From positions 12,246,644 to 12,310,643 of the forward strand of contig NC_066854.1 of NCBI RefSeq assembly GCF_001640805.2: a stretch of DNA of 64,000 nucleotides. Reading direction: 5' to 3'. The notes beneath the pieces are model-generated. The model made no database searches, was not told where the DNA came from, and was given only the letters and a program-made list of their open reading frames with translations. This DNA is from Lates calcarifer (Eukaryota; Chordata; Actinopteri; Centropomidae). Position 1 is the stretch's first letter. Each line of letters opens with the position of its first letter. The position numbers and the translations under genes are program-made. Of this stretch, positions 1-38,337 are shown piece by piece.

Positions 1-889
1 CTTTTATAAATCTCATGATGTTGAAATAAGATACAAAAGGGTTGTAATCCATCATTATGTAAATGATCACAAGGAAAATACAGTAATTACAGTCATCCTT
101 TAGCTCTGTGTGATGCCTTAGGTTTTGTCAGTATTTTTAGGTTCTCTTTTACAAACAGCTTCCTCTAGTAACCCGCTGATGAACATGGCTTTCAAACTTT
201 TTTTACCCACATTTTCTCCCTTTCACATCACATCCCTGTAGGCCATTGTCTGGGCTTATTCAGATGCCTAGTGTGCAGAAAACATTCTGTTGGAGCTCAC
301 TCTCAATGATGCAGAGGAAGACATCACCATAGCCCATAAACCACCTTTAATCATTCATCCAAGAACCATAATTGACTGCTGCAAGAAGTGACACTCACGT
401 CTCTGTGCGAATCCATTACTTAAAACGCCTATCTGTCACTGCTGCAATAAGCTATTCAGCTGCCTGTTAACTGCAATATGTAACATTGTATGTTTTCACG
501 TGTGGTTGTGTGTGTTTGATGGCGCGTGGTGTGTTATTGTTCGTGAAAGAATGACTGTAGTTCAGTCCAACTTTTAAGTAATGCTCTACAATGTAATGTC
601 TTCTGTTTCTTGGGGAAAAACAAGCCTTGAGAAATAATCGAATCAGATTCTCTCTTTTTCTTCAGTGTTAGAGTAATCCAGGTGCTTGCTGTCTACACAG
701 TGAGCAGTAAGTCAAAACAGCAGGACTGAACATGATGCAGATTTGTCAAGATGTGAACAAGCAGGCTACATGCTAAGAACATGGAGATGTACTGTAGATT
801 ATTTGATTTGATTTTTAGCATGGCTCTAGGGATGGAAATGTCAGTTGGCCTGCCACTATGCTCCTGACTGAAATGACTCAACAACTCTC

Positions 890-1185
890 AGATGGATTGC
901 CATTAAATGTTCCCCGGATGATGAAGCTACTGTGTTGTGTGATCTCCTAACTTGCAAATTGAGTAAGATTCACATCGGCCTCAGCTGTACTTTGTCTTTT
1001 GTGCTAATTAGCAATGTTAGCATGCCAACAGGCCAAATTAAGGATGGTGGACATGGCACATTATACCAGCTTTACATCAGCATGTTAGCATTGTCATTGT
1101 GAGCATGTTAGCATACCAACATTAGCATTTTGCTGAAAGCACTGGTGTACCAAAATACAGTCTCACAAAGCTAGCATGACTGTAG
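890..1185. repeat. teleost interspersed repeat with GTTAGCAT motifs, copy 1
   Basis: Contains repeated TTAGCAT/GCATGTTAGCAT words and a stretch about cagctgtactttg that I recognise as a common teleost interspersed repeat. Related copies occur at about 6500-6910 and 14190-14460 in this window. I cannot assign it to a named family. Confidence 0.5.
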
Positions 1186-2121
1186 ACTGTTATGCAGTGT
1201 GGCCCAATGAGATATTATGGTTCACATTTTTTCATCCAGGTCTCCTCACATTATTTACAAATTCTCTATCCCAAATCATATGATGAGAGAATTGAGAATA
1301 GGTTCAGACATTTTCCTTTTTTGACGGTAGGGTTCAAATATGAATCGTGCTATTATTATTTGATAAATGTAGGTACATGTTAATATTATTTGATATATTT
1401 ATCAAAAAGCTAAATATATGTATAGTATGCAGAGTATAAATGTCTAACAATAACTCAGTTGATGACTAATTGGCAGAATACTTTTCTGTTGATCAATGAA
1501 TTAATTATTAGACCACTCATTGTAGCTCAAATTGTGTTTTAAGCTTTTGGTTAGCATTCTTCAGCTGTTTGATCTAAATAAGAGGGTTAGTTTAAACCAT
1601 CACTGTCTGCTGGTTTCTGTGCTTGTTCACACGGGTAAATTGTGGGTGGGCAAAGTGGATGTTGAATGCTTTTCCTCTCCCTTGCCAGCTCAGCATGTAG
1701 TAGTTCATCTTTTGACAGTTTATGATGCATTATCAACATTTTGGCTTGTCCTGGGGCTATGACACATTTTTATGGAGACAGTGTCAGCTTTCAAAGAGCA
1801 GAAAAAAGAAAAACCTAGAACTGCTTGGTTCCTGCAGGCCACCACCGATACATGATTGTTCTGATGTTTTTTCTTTTTTATTTTCTTTAAAAAAAAATTG
1901 TGTGTGCCATTACACACATTGGGACATCTGCTTGAAGTAGAAGGGCTGAGGTTTGGATTTTGTGGACATACTGGAGGAATGTGTTTGTCTGTGTGAATAT
2001 CTGTGTGCGAATGTTTTTAAAAATATGCATTATCTCCTGTTTAGGACAGGTGGGTGGTGTGGCAGAGATAGGAGCAGGGAATTTAATGGTTTGAAGTTAG
2101 TGTGTTAGTGTGTATGCACTA

Positions 2122-2176
2122 TTGCAATGTAACGCAACACTTTATTAATCCCTGTGGGGAAATTGTCTTTTGGCTG
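2122..2176. repeat. LINE/SINE 3'-tail-like fragment
   Basis: The string ttattaatccctgtggggaa followed by attgtctt resembles the 3' tail shared by many fish LINEs and their SINEs. A related tail (cccctggggacaataaagta) occurs near 14763. Only the tail is recognisable. Confidence 0.35.
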
Positions 2177-4894
2177 GACTCCTGGGGGCCTCTGACCAAG
2201 GCAGTGGCAGAAACAGCTTAGCTTTGGGGTTTTTTAGGTTACCAAAACATCTGATAATAAACTTCTTAAACTACCCAGTAGCTTCTTCAGGATCTCCTGT
2301 ACTAAAATACATCTTAGCAAATGCTGCTTTGAAGCTTTTAGGAGTGAAATCCTTCACATAAAACACAGTGATATTGCACAGATTTACAAGTTTCCTTAAA
2401 GGTTTCCTTTTTGTAGAAGTCAGTAAAACCTGCCTTTGATCAGGTTTAACTAAAGTCTCCGATGTCTGAGCTTGCACAGTAAAATGGATTCTGCATTATC
2501 TTACTAAGAGTTAAAGCTTTGGAGGACATCATTTAAACTCTAATGTAGTTTAAATAATGTTAAAATAAACAGCATAACATCCTTAACACGGGGAAGCAGT
2601 CAGAGAAATATAATGTAAATACTGTTACATTTTGGCTTTTGTGCCATTTCAGAGGACTCTTGGAATTTATAGGAATTTAGATAATTACAAAGCACTCTAA
2701 CCAAATACAGTATCTATTGTTTTTGTGTCCAGGAGGGCACTGGGCTCAATAAAACAGCCTCTCACTAGATGATGTATTGTTATGTAAGTCATTGATTAAT
2801 TCTTGGCCTTTGGGTTTAGAATCAGGCACTCGGTTTTATTTGAAAATAGAAGGGCTCCTAATTGTTGCCTTGCTCAAGGACATTTCTGTCACATTTTCCC
2901 AGCTAATCTTTAGAATTGAAGCCACCTCACTGTCAGGCAGATGGCTACTGTACATCTCTGAGCCACAGCAGTGTTCTGGATGGAAGCAGCTGCGTGTTTG
3001 ATGCTGCATGGTTATTAGAAACATTTGTCCGAGTGGCTCAGAGCAGCACGTCAACGACGAGCTGAGTGACTGAGCCACTGTTTGCACAGACTCTGAGCTT
3101 AGAGGATTTTAAGTAGCTCTTCACCATGGGACCCCTCTCCTCATTATCTGGAGTGGGAGTGTGGGAGAGAGGCAGAGAGGCAGGAGACAAAAACAAGGGC
3201 AATGTGGAAAGAAAGTCAGCATATGGATTATTATTTGTAGGTGCTTTTCAGGACAAAGGTTAACTGCAGGTGTGTGTGTGTGTGTGTAACCAGCTTGACA
3301 TGTGCTTTTAACAAGCTGGGCAGGCTTGCATTTGTGCACTGACACCTAAGGCCAGAATTATAAAGCAGAAAACAGCGCTTTGTCTGTGGAGGAACTGTGT
3401 TTTAAAACAGTTTTGCTATTTTTTGCACAGGATTGCTATTTTTTATCTGTTTGTTTTGTTGGCCACGGAATTTGCTTTTTTCCAATGATCCACAACACCC
3501 ACTGTGGTTGCCCACTTTATACTCCTACTATTCACGTGTATGTGAGCCTGATCACTGTCTGTGTCTGGTTGTAGCTCTTAAAGATCTAAGAATATCTTCA
3601 TTTTTGGAGAATTACTCAACTCAAGTCTGTTCTCCAGCTCCAGTTCTTGTCTCATTTTCACCTTCATGTCAGCAACAAAATGGCTCCAATATTTAATTCT
3701 AACTGCCACTACAATTAGAGATATTGCATGGAGTTAAATGGGCATTTAACTGTCCTATATTTAACTTAACGACAAAATCGTCACAGACACACAGATTGAC
3801 ACGTACTCTGAAATAGGAAGAGACTCTTATTTCCAGGAGCCAAATGTCTGTTTATTAACCATCTGACTAATAAAGTAGAAGGCACTAGAAATCATTTCTT
3901 GAAATTCCACTGTTCTCCATCTCCTGTGAGAGACTTCAAATCTTTGATGAGCTCTGAAGAGAAATATTTAACTTCAGTTAGCTTTATATAAACAGGCAAC
4001 TGGGACATTCCTATCACATTACAGAAGTGTCTATCTGACGTCATTTTTACTGTGGTAGAGAACATCATTTTTGAATAAAATGGATGCACTTGGTTATTAA
4101 TGCAGCCAGAATTAACCGTCAAGATTTTCTTATCATGTACAATATTTATTTCCACAGCAGCTAAGTGGAACTAATGACCAGGAAAATCAGCTCTTTGCTT
4201 TACAGTAACATCATTAGTTTTTGCTGCCATTTATTATAAGTATAGTTTTAATGATTCTTAGATGACATTTCGATTCTAAGTGGGTGTTGAGGATGCAGTG
4301 AAATGCAAATTAGAGCTCAGATCATGACACTCTGGGAGCTGGGATTGAAGAGGAAATGTTGGTAGGACATATGGTGAATGTAGGCTGTTGTGCACCTGCA
4401 GCAAACACGGACACCATATTTAAAGTAATACAAAGACAAATCAGCGGTCGTGAATAATCGCCTTATTCACAGCTTCTATAACTACTCACACCAGTTAAGG
4501 ATGAACACACAATGACAGAATACCAGTGCTGGTAATACCACTCATGTTTGCAGTGTATGAAAGCAAAGACAGGACATGAGGACACAACTTTGAATACCTA
4601 TATGTGAACTTTACCACTAAATACTTAATGTTGACATTCAAATCCCACTGCATTTACAGTATTAGCATATTGAACCTGTCTCTCTGAATCTGGAGGGTTT
4701 GAACATTGGTGAAATTCAGACAACAAAATTCCTGAATGGAATCAGTCCTATTAGCTTATACTGTATTGTGTCATTCATGTGATCTTGCCCCCTAATTACT
4801 GATTTTTAAAATTAGCAATTAATCTTTTTTTTCCGAGCGATTTTTTAAAATGAAGTTAGTAATATGTAGTTTGATTTAGTGCATTTATTGGACA

Positions 4895-4995
4895 TGTTTG
4901 GGTTTATTTTTGCTGTAATGTTTTAGTGCAGATTTGTTAAGTGCACCAGTAAAGTAACACGTGCCTCCATGCAACCATGAACATGTATTATATAG
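4895..4995 (+). repeat. local repeat pair, copy A
   Basis: Shares the string caccagtaaagtaac, then cctccatgcaaccatgaaca, with the block at 6035-6145. Both continue into a TATATT-containing stretch and a tacatgc. The two are direct repeats about 1.14 kb apart, either a local duplication or two members of a short interspersed family. Confidence 0.6.
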
Positions 4996-6034
4996 TGTCT
5001 ACATGCTCAAGTCTTAGGCCCTTTGTTGAAGAGGTATATGTTGCATATTTCTGTATTAATGTGTTTAATCCAGTCATCACAGCAAATCTGGAGCAAGGTT
5101 CAAATCCAACATAGAAAAACTGGGGAGAATTATCTGACCTGGGAGTATAGACAGTTTATGTTTAGGTGTCATCTTCTCAATTCTTTAGGCCTGTCTCTTT
5201 TCCACTGGCAGTGTTGTTGTTTTTGTGTCCTTTTAAAAGTTAAATTGTTGTCAGAAGTGCTTTATTCACCCAGTGCAGGTCATAGAGAAGTTAATTTGGT
5301 TAATTAGTGCTTACCCATAAGCAGGTGAATACACAGTAAAGGTTAAATGAAGAACATGCAGGAGATCAAATATATGGGAGGGTTTTTAGACCTCGACTAA
5401 GGAGCCAGAATTCTTCACATGTCATCGTTACCATGATTTATTCTGGTTACATGATAAAATACAAATCCCTCATTGCTGTTCTGAAGGCGTAAATCACACA
5501 CAGACTCCCTTTTCACTCGTGCACTCCATCTGCTTGTCTCCAACACACAACACACACACACACACACACACACAGCTGAGTCTCCTGTGAGTGGCGAGCA
5601 GCAGTCACGTGGAGAGAATGTGTGAGGGCAGAATGATACAGCAACCATCTCTCTCTCTCCTTCTCCCTCTGCCTCCCTTCACCTCTCTGTGGCTGTGATG
5701 CTGGGAGGATGGAGCCTGTGTGGATTCAGGCCACAGTGGGTTGTTATTTTCTAAGATTATGAGATGGAAAGGAGAAACGTACAAACAAGATTAATGTCGT
5801 GGTATGGGATTTTGGGCAGGCTCATGTAATTCATCACTGACTGAGATTCATTTTGCTGTTACCTAATAGGATTTTATATCTCCTCTTGTGTTTTTTTTAA
5901 GACACAACTGGTGTTAGTGTGCAACCTAAAAGGCATATGTCCAAATCTTCCTATTAAACATAAAATTTACTGTCTACTGTGTACAACATCTCAATGTTTA
6001 GGCTCTTCTTAACTTCATACATCTCAGTTTGATT

Positions 6035-6145
6035 GTAGGTTTTGCTGTAGTATGTTAGTACAGTTTTATTAACTGCACCAGTAAAGTAACTCTAGCCTCC
6101 ATGCAACCATGAACATGTAATATATTTTGCCTACATGCAGGTGCC
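6035..6145 (+). repeat. local repeat pair, copy B
   Basis: Direct-repeat partner of 4895-4995. It has the same order of short identical strings with scattered substitutions. Confidence 0.6.
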
Positions 6146-6499
6146 TGTCTGTCTTTTGTAGTGCTCTTATGAAGAATGAGATTATCATCTATAATAGCAA
6201 AAACAGTGACAACTAATGGAGGCACTCCTCAGAAAATTCCCCTTCGTTTCTCATGTTTTAACTTGACAAGCACGACACACATTAAAGTTCATCTTACAGA
6301 GCTAATCAGAGATTAAACAAATGTTTTACACGGAAATTGACACAATTGCATTTATTTCACTGGTGACGTGTTTCTGTGATTTCAGGCTGTTCAGTTTGAC
6401 TCCTGTTCTGCCTGACATGCATTTAAACAAAGCTTAAAGTAAAATTAGTTACTAAACCCAACCAGATTCATCAGATAGGAATATTATACAGAACTTAAA

Positions 6500-6910
6500 A
6501 TGATAAACTAGAGCTATGATATCTATGATGGACTTTTCATCTACTGTCTTAGATTTTTGGTCCTTTGATGAAATATAAATGTCAACTATGGAATGGATTG
6601 TCATGAAATTCACTACATTTGGACATTAATGTCTCCTTCAAGATTAATTGTTTTAACTTCTGTTATAACTTCTCATCTAGTGCCATTGTCAGGTCCTGTA
6701 AGTCTCACCTACGTACTTAGTGTTGAGTCTTGATTTGTAATTGTTAGTATGTTAACATGCTTAGCTATTTACCATATTTACCTTGTTACCTGGTAAATAC
6801 TATACCTGCTACACATTAAGTATGTTAGCATTGTTATAGTAAGCATGTTGCCATGCTAGTACTAGCCTTAGCTCAAAGTACAGCCTCGTAGTGCTGTTAG
6901 CATGGCTGAC
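6500..6910. repeat. teleost interspersed repeat with GTTAGCAT motifs, copy 2
   Basis: Carries text such as atggattgtcatgaaattca followed further on by atgttagcattgtta and ctgttagcatggctgac. It matches the family seen at 890-1185 and 14190-14460. It is degenerate and has no coding potential. Confidence 0.5.
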
Positions 6911-7302
6911 TCAAACTGAGTTAAATGACCCAGAAGTAAAAAAGTACCCATGCCAGTAAACTCTATATTTACATCTAAATATAATTTACTCTGCACCCCT
7001 GCTCAGTTGAGACTGATGGGTCTAACATTTTACAGATAAGTTTCTATTAAAATGTGATGAGGTTCTTGATATCAGGAGCTACTTTGGCTGCCACAGGTAA
7101 AACCCACACAACTCATTATTTGTCACTCACCAGCTTTGTACATGCAGTTGCAAAATCATCTATATTTCATATTAGCCACTGCATTTAAGTAACAAATTCT
7201 GGAAAAGTTTCAGCATAATAATTTCACCATCATTTAGTAGGGCGTCATGATTTGACAGTTGATCTGTTTGGTCTGACCAGTCTGTCTCTTGTCACCTTCC
7301 AG

Positions 7303-33044
<25,742 letters not shown>

Positions 33045-35490
33045 TCCTTCTCTCCCAACCTTCACACCCCTGCCTCCCCCCTCCTCCCTCCCTCTCCTCC
33101 CTCTCTACCTATAGCATGCTTTTCTAGTCAAAACAACTGGATTGGAAACACAGTTTACAAACAGAATATATAACGTCTATTTTTGTGAAGGATTGCCGTT
33201 CCAACAATGCGTAAAAAAAGAAAAACATAATAACTTGTAGATTTCAGTAGTTTCTTAAAACGTCCTGAAGTTGTTTTATTATTAACAGAGGCTGGTTTTT
33301 AAACTTCTATGCAACTGTATAAAACGGGGAGGGGGGCTGAAATGAGATACAAATCAGTGTGTTCAGTGTGGTCATATATTTGCCATCTCTTTGTAATTGG
33401 GGAAACAGCAAAAGCATTTCAGGCATTTGTATCAAAAAAGAATGATTGTAATCATAAGGGTGCTTTCTAAGAGGAAACTGTCTTTCAATAACAGCGTACA
33501 CTACTGTCAAGGTAATGCAGGCATCCTGGTTCTTTACAGTACGTTGTCTATGAGACTGTGTGTGTGTGTGACTTTATGTATGAGTGCGTGTGTGTGTGTG
33601 TGTGTGGTGCCTAATTTCCACACTACATTACAGCTTTTTTTTCCCCTTTGGCTGATAAACCTCATGTTATATTTAAACTTAATTTTTGCATTCTTCTACT
33701 CATCCATCCATCCATCCATCCGTTATGAGCATCTCTATGGCAACAGGATTTATCCCTGTATTTGTTTGAACACAGTGTACTGTGTGCATAAGCAGATGTT
33801 GTAAAGGCCTGAGTCAGAACAGAGATAAGTCAACAAGGTCACTTCGGGGCACATACGGGGCTTTCACCGCCCCGCTAACTTTAAAGCAGGAGTCTTTGAC
33901 CACTTGTAGCTCTCTGTAGCCATGTCTTCTCGAGTGGATCCCCGTTTTGTTTGGATCTTGTACACAAGGACACATCACTGTCCTGCAGATGGGTTCATGC
34001 TATTTCACTGATTGACAGTTGGTGGAAGTAACACGCCAAGTAATGTAGCAATGTGCCAACAAAGAAAGGGAGGAAGACGACTGCCAGCAAACAGATCTGA
34101 AAATAGGAGGTTTACTATTCTTTAAAAACCCAGCTCTGCAAATGTTCTATGAGGAAGGAAATGCTGAGAACTGAGCACTGGGGGTCAACAAAAATAAGCT
34201 TTTCAGAATAGGGTATGTAACTCAAGTAGTGATGAGGCAGCTTCTTCAGTCATGTGGTTGTCTATAAATAAAGTAAACCCTCTGGTCCATCAGTATTCTC
34301 TGTGGATGTCTAATAATCACCTTTGTAGTTGAATCCTCACCTTTTATGATCAAACTGATCATCAGTTGTGAAAGTGTGGATTTTTCAAAACTCAGTTCAG
34401 AAAGAACTTCTTTTTACAGACAAAAACATCCTTATTATTGCACTGGTACATAGAGAGTAAAGATTTCATTGAATTTGAAATCACTAATATAATGTCTAAA
34501 TATATTTTTAGGGCCTGCTGAGTGCACACAGTACACTGTGTATTTACCTTTCTAAGTTGACAGCTTCGCCCTGTCAGAATCACTTTAAGAGGAACTTAGA
34601 TGAATGTTATTTTAACTGAATCTGAGCATCACAGTGGTTGGCTAGTTGAGGCTGCTAGCTGAGCTTATTTTTGAGGAATAATGCATTTTGAACAAGATTA
34701 CAATTTCAATAAAGAAATATTTGATTTCTAGGAAGCCCAGTAACATAAGCTCTACCTCGTATAAATTGTTAAAGTCTAGTTCTGAGGCAATTTCTCTACT
34801 GTACTCAATCCTGCACTCTTCTCAGATTGTTTATTATCAATTGATTATTGCTGGCTGATTGATTCATGTCAGATATCCTGATCACTCCTTACATATTCTA
34901 CTGCACTGTAGGAGCCTCCAATCTGAATGTTGGGATGCATTCGCTGCATTTCTCATCTCTGTCAGAGATTTTCTATGACTCAAGTATAAAAACTAGCATT
35001 TTACACAAATCCAATCGATCCGTGTGCACTACTGTCGTACCTGGGATATACTAGATATTTGTTTTCTGTGTGTGGAGGATGCATTTATTCTAGCAGAGTG
35101 TTACATTTTGTCCTTGGTTAAAAAAAAAAATTGTTTTGTGCTGTGTGAGGTGTTACAATATTAGCATGTACGACTAAATAAAATCCATCCTTATTTAATG
35201 TATAACCACTCAGAGAAGTCTGTGATGAGAGTTGCAGCGTTGCACTCGTCTGTTTTTGACATCATATTCTTGCAGCATGATCCAAGAGGTTTTTGTTTTT
35301 GATCCAGACACTGAATTTGATTGATTTCTTTGTTGTTTTTCATTTCTAATGTTTGTTCCATTATCACATCATTTTTCAAATAACGCATCAATACTTCACA
35401 ACATATCAGATTCCACCAAATATATGCCTTACTACTGTATTATAAAATGCTTTACTGTATATCAATAAAGCACGCAGTTATGTTGATTTT
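33045..35490 (+). other. dmd: dmd 3' untranslated region
   Basis: About 2.4 kb without a gene, close to the long 3'UTR of human dystrophin (about 2.7 kb). Possible poly(A) signals AATAAA lie at about 34267, 34709, 35177 and 35464. The last is followed by TG/T-rich sequence and is taken as the main 3' end. It contains a TG microsatellite (about 33559-33605) and a CATC run (about 33700-33722). Confidence 0.75.
35464..35469 (+). terminator. dmd: dmd distal poly(A) signal AATAAA
   Basis: Canonical hexamer, 2.42 kb past the stop codon, followed by a T/TG-rich stretch (atgttgattttactggcc and onward). It lies about 210 bases before the giant insertion. Confidence 0.65.
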
Positions 35491-35675
35491 ACTGGCCTCA
35501 TTGATTTAATGTTTGTTGTGTTCATTTTTTAAGCAGGAGTAGAACAGTTGCACAGAAAGGTGAAAAAAAAATATTTCAGTCCTGACTAAAGAAGAGTCCC
35601 CAGGTAAGATAGCAAACACATACACCCATAGCTTTTAGTATGCTGCAGAATGACAATACTATTCCATCTGTGTGC

Positions 35676-35683
35676 ATTTAAAC
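35676..35683 (+). repeat. left 8-bp target-site duplication ATTTAAAC
   Basis: Identical to 54964-54971. Eight-base duplications are the signature of hAT-superfamily insertion. Confidence 0.85.
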
Positions 35684-35721
35684 CAGGGCCGGTTCTACGC
35701 AGACATATATGAGGGGGCAGT
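35684..35721 (+). repeat. left terminal inverted repeat
   Basis: Starts CAGGGCCGGTTCTACGCA and ends near GAGGGGGCAGT. It pairs with 54928-54963 read in reverse complement, allowing a short indel and a few mismatches. Confidence 0.8.
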
Positions 35722-36278
35722 CAGAAATGTGAAGGGAGCATCGTTGGAACACATCACGCTACAGCAGCAATTGTCTGGGGGAGTATTTTACAGTTAGTGG
35801 AGCATTTTTGCCTTTAACAGTGTTTTCTCCATGGAATTGTGTTATTAGCGACATATCCATCCCCCAACCTGGAGAAGTGGACTGCACTTTGTTAGGCCTC
35901 GACCCTGTGACCTGTCCAGCTCGGGTGTCCCACCCACCTCCACCTGAAGTTCCCGGGGATGCTGATCATCTTCTCCTCCATCACACACAGGCCAGTGAAG
36001 GACTGTTAAATAAATGGAGTAAAAAAGTATATTTATGTACCTTAAACCCACTATCAGGAGCAATAACGCTGCTGTAACTAACTACAGTGTACATACATGT
36101 TACAGGAGCAAGCTCATCAGCTCAGCTATTATAAATTACATGTGGCTCGTGTCCAGTTTGTCAGAAAACAGTCACAAATAAAGGAGCATGGCTGTACACC
36201 AGATCTTATAATACATCTTAAGCTCCTCTCCGTCTTTACCATAAACTGTGCAGTCTTCACGGTGGATGTATTTTAAGA

Positions 36279-36374
36279 CCAATCAGAGGCGCATGCTAGG
36301 CGGACCAGATTCGGACGGCCAATCAGCGTTTTTCTGCCAATGTCGTCATTGGGAGCGACGTTTCTCGTCATTGG
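36279..36374 (+). promoter_or_regulatory. CCAAT-box cluster, left promoter 1
   Basis: Five CCAAT/ATTGG cores within about 95 bases (36279, 36319, 36337, 36348 and 36370), several in the fuller form CCAATCAG. This is the arrangement of NF-Y-driven TATA-less promoters. It is followed by CpG-containing sequence and the candidate first exon ending at 36580. Confidence 0.5.
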
Positions 36375-36389
36375 CTACGATCTTTTGGG

Positions 36390-36580
36390 AGGAGCGCCGA
36401 GAGACGAAGTCAGAAGAAGCCTCTGTTTGCTAGTACTGTGAGAAAATGTGGTCGCCGAAACAAACTCTGGATCCTTTTTGTCGTTAACGAAGAAGTCTGA
36501 ATGCTAAAATAAACTCTTGAGCTGCTTTTTTTTGTCGAAAACGAGTGAGACTGGACGCTGAACACAACTTCGGTGCGAAG
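36390..36580 (+). other. candidate first exon 1a of the element's gene
   Basis: Downstream of the CCAAT cluster, ending ggtgcgaag|gtaaat. It contains two copies of a module around AAACAAACTCTGGA...TTTTTGTCG. A short ATG frame (MWSPKQTLDPFCR, stop) starts near 36446. The transcription start is not determined. The end of this exon is repeated in inverted orientation at 54426-54520. Confidence 0.4.
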
Positions 36581-36815
36581 GTAAATCAAGCGGTTAGCGG
36601 CTAGCGTTAGCACTACTTTGTAATGATATCGTTTAATTATTTTATCAGTCATTTATATCGCTTTGGTATAAAAATGTCTTTTGGTCTTTATTATTATATA
36701 TTTATTATCTGTTTTTTGTTGGAGTAAATGAGAGAATTAATTCAAAAATGCAGAACATATGTATGTTCTGTGGCAAAAGAGATTCGCAATAGTAGTAGAG
36801 CATCTTCCTGTTATC

Positions 36816-36856
36816 TGACGTATGTCGTCATTGGTCACGACGTGGCTCGTCATTGG
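36816..36856 (+). promoter_or_regulatory. second CCAAT/CRE-like promoter module
   Basis: TGACGTA (36816) followed by two ATTGG boxes (36830, 36852) in tgtcgtcattggtcacgac context. It is a diverged tandem copy of the 36337-36374 module, including the gggaggagc tail. A possible alternative first exon follows and ends gggacgcag|gtgaga at 36993. Confidence 0.45.
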
Positions 36857-37040
36857 TCACGAGCTTCTGGGAGGAGCTGTTCAGAGAGGCGAATCAGATA
36901 TGAACCATGTTCGAATAATTGCCTCCGTTTGCCAGTAGTGCGGGGGAACGTCGTCAACGAGGTCCGGATGCTTAAACTTTTTGTGGGACGCAGGTGAGAT
37001 GCTAAAACAAACTCTGGAGCTGTTTTTTGTCGAACACGGG

Positions 37041-37969
37041 TCAGATGCTAAAACAAACTCTGGAGCTGTTATTTGTGGAGCTGTTCTGCGGCGGCGGCGA
37101 GGTGAGGCTAATGCTAACACCCAGGTGTTGGCATTAGCCTAATGCTAACACCCGGGTGTTAGCATTAGGTGTTAGCGTTAGCATTGGCAGCAAGCGTTAA
37201 CATTAACGTTAACATAAACATAGAGCGTTAGCATTAGCCTTATCGTTTGAGGATGTTTTTGGCGATGTTCCCTTTTTGGTATGTCTTTGTTTGTTTGGGT
37301 TGAAGTCTAATTGTGTTTCTGTGGCTAATGCGTCCCTGCCACGTTGTTGCCAACCGTTTATTAGTCTGTTTGTCTACAACTGTTTGCATCTCTGTACCAT
37401 CACTAGCACGCCATTAGCATACCGTAGCATTTTACTGCTTCTTTGTAGTTTGTAGCTCCAGCTTGGTCATTTTAAGTCAGTTTATGGTGGATTATCGTCG
37501 TCACGTTCCTTCTAGTTGCGGGTCTAGCGGTTTTCAGTGTGGCATCAGATGGTAAAACAAACTCTGGAGCTGTTATTTGTGGAGCTGTTCTGCGGCGGCG
37601 GCGAGGTGAGGCTAATGCTAACACCCAGGTGCAAGCGTTAACATAAACATAGAGCGTTAGCATTAGCCTTATCGTTTGAGGATGTTTTTGGCGATGTTCC
37701 CTTTTTGGTATGTCTTTGTTTGTTTGGGTTGAAGTGTAATTGTGTTTCTGTGGCTAATGCGTCCCTGCCACGTTGTTGCCAACTGTTTATTAGTCTGTCT
37801 GTTTACAACTGTTTGCATCTCTGTACCATCGCTAGCACGCCATTAGCATACCGTAGCATTTTACTGCTTCTTTGTAGTTTGTAGCTCCAGTTTGGTCATT
37901 TTAAGTCAGTTTATGGTGGATTCTCGTCGTCACGTTTCTTCTAGTTGCGGGTCTAGCGGTTTTCAGTGT
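37041..37969 (+). repeat. tandem duplication (about 504 and 425 bp)
   Basis: Copy 1 (37041-37544) and copy 2 (37545-37969) share aacaaactctggagctgtta, the GCGGCGGCGGCGAGGTGAGG donor-like site, and long identical stretches such as ggatgtttttggcgatgttc. Copy 2 lacks about 80 bp of palindromic GCTAATGCTAAC sequence. The duplication places candidate first exons side by side. Confidence 0.85.
37139..37168. repeat. perfect 30-bp palindrome
   Basis: The arm CTAATGCTAACACCC is followed directly by its exact reverse complement with no spacer. An imperfect palindrome of the same words lies just upstream (37106-37140). Confidence 0.9.
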
Positions 37970-38337
37970 GGCATTGTGCTCATTTTGCAGTTTTGTTTTT
38001 TGCCTCTTTGGCGTTTGTATGTCTTTATATCTTTGTGGTAGTAATCTATCCATAGCCATTCATCGATCCCCTCACCATTTGTTTGTCGTGACTGTGACTG
38101 AAATTAGTATAAAAATGATATTAAAAATGGCTTTCCTCTCTGAGATCAGTGAAGTCATATTGTAGTAACATGATGATTTTATTCACCTCAAAAGTCAAAG
38201 TGTGATTGTTGGTTGCAGTGTTTAGTTTTTAGTGTTGTATTCTTCTACGCTGTTCAGGTTTTGGAGATGAACTATTCTTTATTAATGAGGTTCTTTGTTT
38301 TTCATGCCTTGTACTTGTGTTTTCCAGGTTTACTGGT

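Larger units (their letters stand above)
1..7302 (+). other. dmd: dmd intron 62 (3' part), no coding exon recognised
   Basis: Intronic sequence before the WW-end exon. I found neither exon 62 nor the short Dp71 first exon (a few codons beginning M-R-E) in it. It holds interspersed-repeat fragments (about 890-1185, 2120-2175 and 6500-6910), a duplicated 100-bp block (4895-4995 and 6035-6145), short CA/TG microsatellites (3270-3287, 5541-5574) and otherwise AT-rich sequence with no long open frame. Confidence 0.7.

Noticed and set aside
1..7302. Dp71 first exon and dystrophin exon 62
   Set aside because: Neither the short M-R-E start exon nor a segment like the GPWERAISPN end of exon 62 was found. 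They probably lie upstream of the window.
33840..33890. Small RNA-like hairpin in the dmd 3'UTR
   Set aside because: A GC-richer patch (gggctttcaccgccccgcta) was noticed, but no convincing long stem could be traced by eye.
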